Below, piece after piece: positions 55,253 to 59,041 of a stretch of 59,041 bases of DNA. The stretch covers positions 1 to 59,041 of the forward strand of contig NZ_JAEVHM010000017.1 of assembly GCF_016802865.1 (NCBI RefSeq), in the 5' to 3' direction. Position 1 is the first letter of the stretch. Each line of letters opens with the position of its first letter. Source of the DNA: Micromonospora parastrephiae (GTDB taxonomy: Bacteria > Actinomycetota > Actinomycetes > Mycobacteriales > Micromonosporaceae). The notes beneath the pieces are model-generated. The model was not told the DNA's origin, did no database searches, and saw nothing but the letters and a program-made list of their open reading frames with translations. Position numbers and translations under genes: made by a program.

Positions 55253-57936
55253 ATGACCACCCATCCGGACCCGGTACGGGACACACCGGAGGCGTACTCC
55301 GCCCCGGCGCAGCCGCCGCGCCGCTCCCGGCGCAGCCCGCCGCCCCGGCGGTCGTCCCGGTCCAGCCGGCGACCGTCGACTGGACCGACGGCGTGGACAC
55401 CGTGCCGCGCGCGAACGGCACCCCGGGCGAGCTTCAGCCGTACACCGAGCTGGGGCTCCGCGACGACGAGTACGACCGGATCCGGCAGATCCTCGGCCGC
55501 CGGCCCACCCAGTCCGAGCTCGCGATGTACTCGATCATGTGGAGCGAGCACTGCTCCTACAAGTCGAGCAAGGTGCACCTGCGGCAGTTCGGCGAGAAGG
55601 CCCCGCAGAGCGACCGGCTGCTCGCCGGCATCGGCGAGAACGCCGGCGTGGTGCAGGTGTCCGACGAGCTGGCGGTGACCTTCAAGGTCGAGTCGCACAA
55701 CCACCCGAGCTTCGTCGAGCCGTACCAGGGCGCGGCGACCGGCGTCGGCGGCATCGTCCGGGACATCCTCGCCATGGGTGCCCGCCCGATCGCGGTGATG
55801 GACCCGCTGCGCTTCGGCGCCGCGGACCACCCGGACACCGCCCGGGTGCTCACCGGCGTCGTCGCCGGTGTGGGCGGCTACGGCAACTGCCTCGGCCTGC
55901 CCAACATCGGTGGTGAGCTGGTCTTCGACCCCTCCTACCAGGGCAACCCCCTGCTCAACGCGCTCTGCCTCGGCGTCCTGCCCGTCAACCGGCTGCAGAA
56001 CAAGGCCGCCGCCGGCCCCGGCAACGTCGTCGTGCTGATGGGCGCCAAGACCGGCCGGGACGGCATCGGCGGCGTGTCGGTGCTGGCCAGCGCGACCTTC
56101 GACGAGGGCAGCGAGCAGCGCCGCCCCGCCGTGCAGGTCGGCGACCCGTTCACCGAGAAGCTGCTGATCGAGGCGTGCCTCGAGTTGTACGACGGCCAGC
56201 TTGTGGTCGGCATCCAGGACCTCGGCGGCGCCGGGCTGACCTGCGCGCTCACCGAGACCGCCGCCGCGGCCGGCACCGGTATGCGGGTCTGGTTGGAGCG
56301 GGTGCCGCTGCGTGAGCCCTCGATGGACCCGCACGAGATCCTGGCCAGCGAGTCCCAGGAGCGGATGCTGCTGGTCGTCGAGCCGGACAAGCTCGACGCG
56401 GTGCTCAAGACCGCCGAGAAGTGGGGCGTGCTCGCCACCGCGATCGGCGAGGTCACCGCTCCGGAGCCGGACGGCCGCCCGGGTCGACTGCTGATCACCT
56501 GGCAGGACCACCTGGTCGTCGACGTGCCGCCGGGCTCGCTGGTGGACGACGGCCCGGTGTACGCCCGACCGATGCGTGAGCCGGCCGACCTGATTCTGCT
56601 CCAGGCCGACCGGGCCGAGACACTGCCCCGCCCGGCCGACCCGGAGGCGCTGCGGGAGACCGTGCTGCGCATGATCGCGTCGCCCAACCTGGCCGACAAG
56701 ACCTGGGTCACCGAGCAGTACGACCGCTACGTGCTGGGCAACACCGTGCTCGCCCAGCCGGAGGACGGCGGCGTGATCCGGATCGACGAGCGGACCGGGC
56801 TCGGCGTGGCGCTGTCGGTGGACGGCAACGGCCGGTACGCCCGGCTCGACCCGTACAACGGCACCAAGCTGGCCCTGGCCGAGGCGTACCGGAACGTGGC
56901 GGTGACCGGCGCGAAGCCGATCGCCGTGACGAACTGCCTCAACTTCGGCTCCCCGGAGGACCCGACCGTCATGTGGCAGTTCGCCGAGGCCGTGCGCGGC
57001 CTCGCGGACGGCTGCCTGGAGCTGGGCATCCCGGTCACCGGCGGCAACGTCAGCTTCTACAACCAGACCGGTGCGGCGGCCATCCACCCGACCCCGGTGG
57101 TCGGTGTGCTGGGCGTGCTGGACGACGTCGCCGACCGGGTGCCGATGGGCTTCGTGCCGCGCGCCGGTGGCGACCACGACCAGCTGTACCTGCTCGGCGA
57201 GACGAACGTGGAGCTCTCCGGCTCGGAGTGGGCCTGGGTGGCGCACGAGCACCTCGGCGGCATCCCGCCGCAGATCGACCTCGCCCGGGAGAAGGCACTG
57301 GCCGACCTGCTGGCCGAGGCCGCCCGGGTCGGGCACCTCAGTTCGGCGCACGACCTCTCCGACGGTGGCCTCGCCCAGAGCCTGGTCGAGTCGTGCCTGC
57401 GTCGCGGCGTCGGCGCCCGGATCGCGGTGCCGGAGCAGTTCGCCGGCGGCTCGATGCCGTTCGTGTACCTGTTCAGCGAGTCCGCCACGCGGGCGCTCGT
57501 GTCGGTGCCGCGCGGTCACGACAAGGCGTTCGCGGCGCTCTGCGCCGAGCGGGGGGTGCCGTTCGAGCTGATCGGCGTCACCGACCCGGCCGGCGGTGCG
57601 CTGGAGGTGCACGGTCAGTTCCGGATCGGCCTGGACGAGCTGCGTGCCGCGCACACCGAGACGTTGCCGCGACTCTTCGGGGGTGCGGCGGCCGTTGAGG
57701 TGCCCGCGCCGGCCGCCGGTGTGGCGGGTGCGGTCGAAGCCGTGCCGCTGCCGGTCGCTCCGGCCGAGCCGGTCGACCCGGCAGAGGTGCTCTCCGAGCC
57801 CATCGCTTCTTCGGGTCCTTCCCCGGAGACCGGCGCTGTCGAGCCGATCGGGTCGGAGCAGCCGATTTCCGTCGAGCCCGGCGGGTCGTCCGAGTCTGAC
57901 ACCGGTGTCACCGAGCCGTCGCCTGACGAGCGCTGA
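55253..57936 (+). CDS. purL: Phosphoribosylformylglycinamidine synthase subunit PurL (small type) with extra C-terminal tail; apparent frameshift near 55313
   Basis: The ATP-dependent synthetase subunit of FGAM synthase, about 894 residues when corrected. ATG 55253 (GAGAGGTC upstream) gives [20 protein letters not shown]; then one base is missing near 55313, and the rest ([19 protein letters not shown] and the core) is in another frame. Core motifs are [10 protein letters not shown], the catalytic His segment [36 protein letters not shown] and [12 protein letters not shown]. After the last family segment (about residue 810) comes a Pro/Ala/Glu-rich tail of about 85 residues, not needed for catalysis, the end of which overlaps the next gene. 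The frameshift is probably an error. Confidence 0.93.
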
Positions 57937-58696
57937 GGCGTTGGCGGCTGCCGTCTACGGCCAACCCGGCTCGGGTGCCCGGTTCGACTGGGGACTGACC
58001 GGAGCGGCCGAACTCGGCCGGGTCTGCGCGGCGCTGGTGGTGGTGGACGTGCTGTCGTTCACCACCGCCGTCGAGGTGGCGGTGGCCCGGGGCATGCGGG
58101 TGCACCCGTTCCCCTGGGGTGAACAGGCCGCGGAGTACGCGGTGCGGGTCGGCGCGGTGGCCGCGGTGGGTCGGCGACGGACGACAGCGGACCATCCGTG
58201 GTCGCTTTCGCCCGCCGCGCTGAGCACCGCGCCGGTGGTGGCGGACCTGGTGCTGCCGTCACCGAACGGCTCGGCCATCAGCGCCGCCGCCAGCGCCACC
58301 GGGTTGCCGGTGGTCGCGGCGTGCCTGCGCAACGCCCGCGCCGTCGGGAGTTGGCTGCGCCGCCAGGGGTACGGCACGGTGGACGCTCCGATCGGCGTGA
58401 TCGCCTCGGGGGAGCGGTGGCCGGACGGGTCGTTGCGTCCGTCGGTGGAGGACCAGCTGGGCGCGGCCAGCGTGCTGGACGCTCTGTCCGGCGTGCCCGG
58501 CGGGCTCTCCGTGGAGGCGGCCATGGCACTCGCCGCGCTGGCCAGCACCCCGGACGTGCCCGCCGCGGTCCGCGGCAGCGTCTCCGGTCGAGAGTTGACC
58601 GAGGGCGGCTTCGCCGAGGACGTCGAGGTCGCCGTCCGAGTGGGCGTGTCGAACGTCGTACCGGTGCTCCGCCAGGGCGTCTTCTCCGCCGCCTGA
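57905..58696 (+). CDS. ComB-like 2-phosphosulfolactate phosphatase family protein
   Basis: A 263-residue protein with ComB family marks: [49 protein letters not shown] and [23 protein letters not shown]. ComB hydrolyses 2-phosphosulfolactate in coenzyme M synthesis in methanogens; actinomycetes do not make coenzyme M, so the true substrate here is unknown. GTG 57905 makes it overlap the end of purL by 32 bases; TTG 57941 is an alternative without overlap. The overlap places it in the purSQL operon, suggesting a phosphatase linked to purine supply, which is only an inference. Confidence 0.8.
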   Translation: MSPSRRLTSAEALAAAVYGQPGSGARFDWGLTGAAELGRVCAALVVVDVLSFTTAVEVAVARGMRVHPFPWGEQAAEYAVRVGAVAAVGRRRTTADHPWSLSPAALSTAPVVADLVLPSPNGSAISAAASATGLPVVAACLRNARAVGSWLRRQGYGTVDAPIGVIASGERWPDGSLRPSVEDQLGAASVLDALSGVPGGLSVEAAMALAALASTPDVPAAVRGSVSGRELTEGGFAEDVEVAVRVGVSNVVPVLRQGVFSAA

Positions 58697-58759
58697 GCAC
58701 CCGTTTCCCTGGATCAACCCGGCTTCGATGTCCTCGGCGCCGGAATAGTCCGGCACAGC

Positions 58760-58793
58760 GAAACGGCCACCCGGATCTCCGGGTGGCCGTTTC
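58760..58793. terminator. Terminator downstream of the purSQL-comB operon
   Basis: Perfect 15-bp arms GAAACGGCCACCCGG and its complement (58760-58774, 58779-58793) with a four-base loop, ending in TTTC. It lies between convergent genes and can serve both strands. Confidence 0.85.
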
Positions 58794-58809
58794 CGTGCGC
58801 TGTGGAGGG

Positions 58810-59041
58810 TCAGTCGTCCAACCAGTCGAGGCGTCGGCCGCTCCGCTCGGTCGGCGGCGGGCTGTCCGGCCGCGTGCGGCCGGTCTGCTGCCCGTAGCCG
58901 CCCTGGTCGTAGCCCGGCTCGTCGTAGCCGCCGCGTGGCTGCGGAGGCTCCTGGCCGTAGCCGCCGCGCTGCGGCGGGGCCTCCTGGCCGTAGCCGCCGC
59001 GCTGCGGCGGGGCCTCCTGGCCGTAGCCGCCCTGGTCGTAC
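58810..59041 (-). CDS. C-terminal part of a Gly/Tyr/Gln-rich repeat protein, 5' end outside window
   Basis: Only the last 76 codons are present. They encode GGYGQEAPPQR repeated about three times (33-base period), then GGYDEPGYDQGGYGQQ and a charged end RRLDWLDD. The repeats are low-complexity and resemble disordered tails of actinobacterial membrane or regulatory proteins. The main domain is outside the window, so the function cannot be told. Confidence 0.65.
   Translation of the reverse strand, partial: YDQGGYGQEAPPQRGGYGQEAPPQRGGYGQEPPQPRGGYDEPGYDQGGYGQQTGRTRPDSPPPTERSGRRLDWLDD

Noticed and set aside
54383..57936. purQ and purL as true pseudogenes
   Set aside because: Both are essential for purine synthesis, no second copy is visible here, the rest of each gene is fully conserved, and the same type of indel recurs at unrelated genes.
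57905..58696. Coenzyme M biosynthesis
   Set aside because: Only the ComB-like family member is present; no other pathway genes and no known coenzyme M use in actinomycetes.

Overview
The window is chromosomal DNA from a high-GC actinomycete, most likely a Micromonosporaceae member close to Micromonospora. The basis is very high GC, many GTG starts, TGA-rich stops with GTGA or TGATG overlaps, HspR/HAIR heat-shock control, Mycobacterium-like gene neighbourhoods (purA, DUF3151, fba, DedA; fabG4/fadA2/htdX) and leaderless-type promoters. Most of it is core metabolism and housekeeping. No rRNA, tRNA, CRISPR array, prophage or transposase is visible.

Layout. 1-2.8 kb: two overlapping dynamin-like GTPases on the minus strand. 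3.0-7.5 kb: heat-shock operon dnaK-grpE-dnaJ-hspR behind a promoter carrying a HAIR operator. clpB at 12.2 kb has its own HAIR site. 7.6-12.1 kb: small genes, a KhtU/KhtT-type cation/proton antiporter pair, and an epoxide hydrolase divergent from a TetR regulator with two matching operators. 14.9-28.2 kb: small membrane and hypothetical genes, SDR, pyrE, ArsR, DedA, fba, LOG-family protein, DUF3151, an EspI-like ATPase and a degenerate diacylglycerol-kinase-like gene. 28.3-32.1 kb: purA, an AbiEi/DUF559-type gene flanked by inverted palindromic elements, purD. 32.1-36.3 kb: acyl-CoA synthetase, acyl-CoA dehydrogenase, SCP2 protein and their TetR regulator. 36.3-39.5 kb: two DedA paralogues around a two-component system. 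39.6-43.6 kb: a four-gene minus-strand operon (NrtR-like Nudix regulator, J-domain/pseudokinase, VWA protein, divergent PurA paralogue). 43.6-47.4 kb: htdX-like dehydratase, fabG4 and divergent fadA2. 47.5-50.9 kb: a GT2 plus a large membrane protein. 51-58.7 kb: purB, YbjQ-family gene, secreted protease, purS-purQ-purL and a ComB-like gene. The right edge holds the 3' end of a repeat-rich gene.

How it fits together. Six purine genes (purA, D, B, S, Q, L) and pyrE make the region a nucleotide-synthesis neighbourhood. HspR probably represses both its own operon and clpB through HAIR sites. A TetR protein at 35.6 kb probably controls the SCP2/acyl-CoA dehydrogenase operon, and its site resembles one in the fabG4/fadA2 promoter gap.

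The most novel-looking parts are (i) the NrtR-J/pseudokinase-VWA-PurA-like operon with tandem operators at its head; (ii) a family of exactly 61-bp palindromic elements with a conserved asymmetric loop, found just after stop codons, two of them bracketing the AbiEi/DUF559 gene in inverted orientation. Caution: seven genes carry an apparent single-base frameshift (near 350, 15798, 29867, 42882, 47603, 54388 and 55313). Six of these look like a lost G or C, and two fall in purQ and purL, so base-calling error is the likeliest cause.
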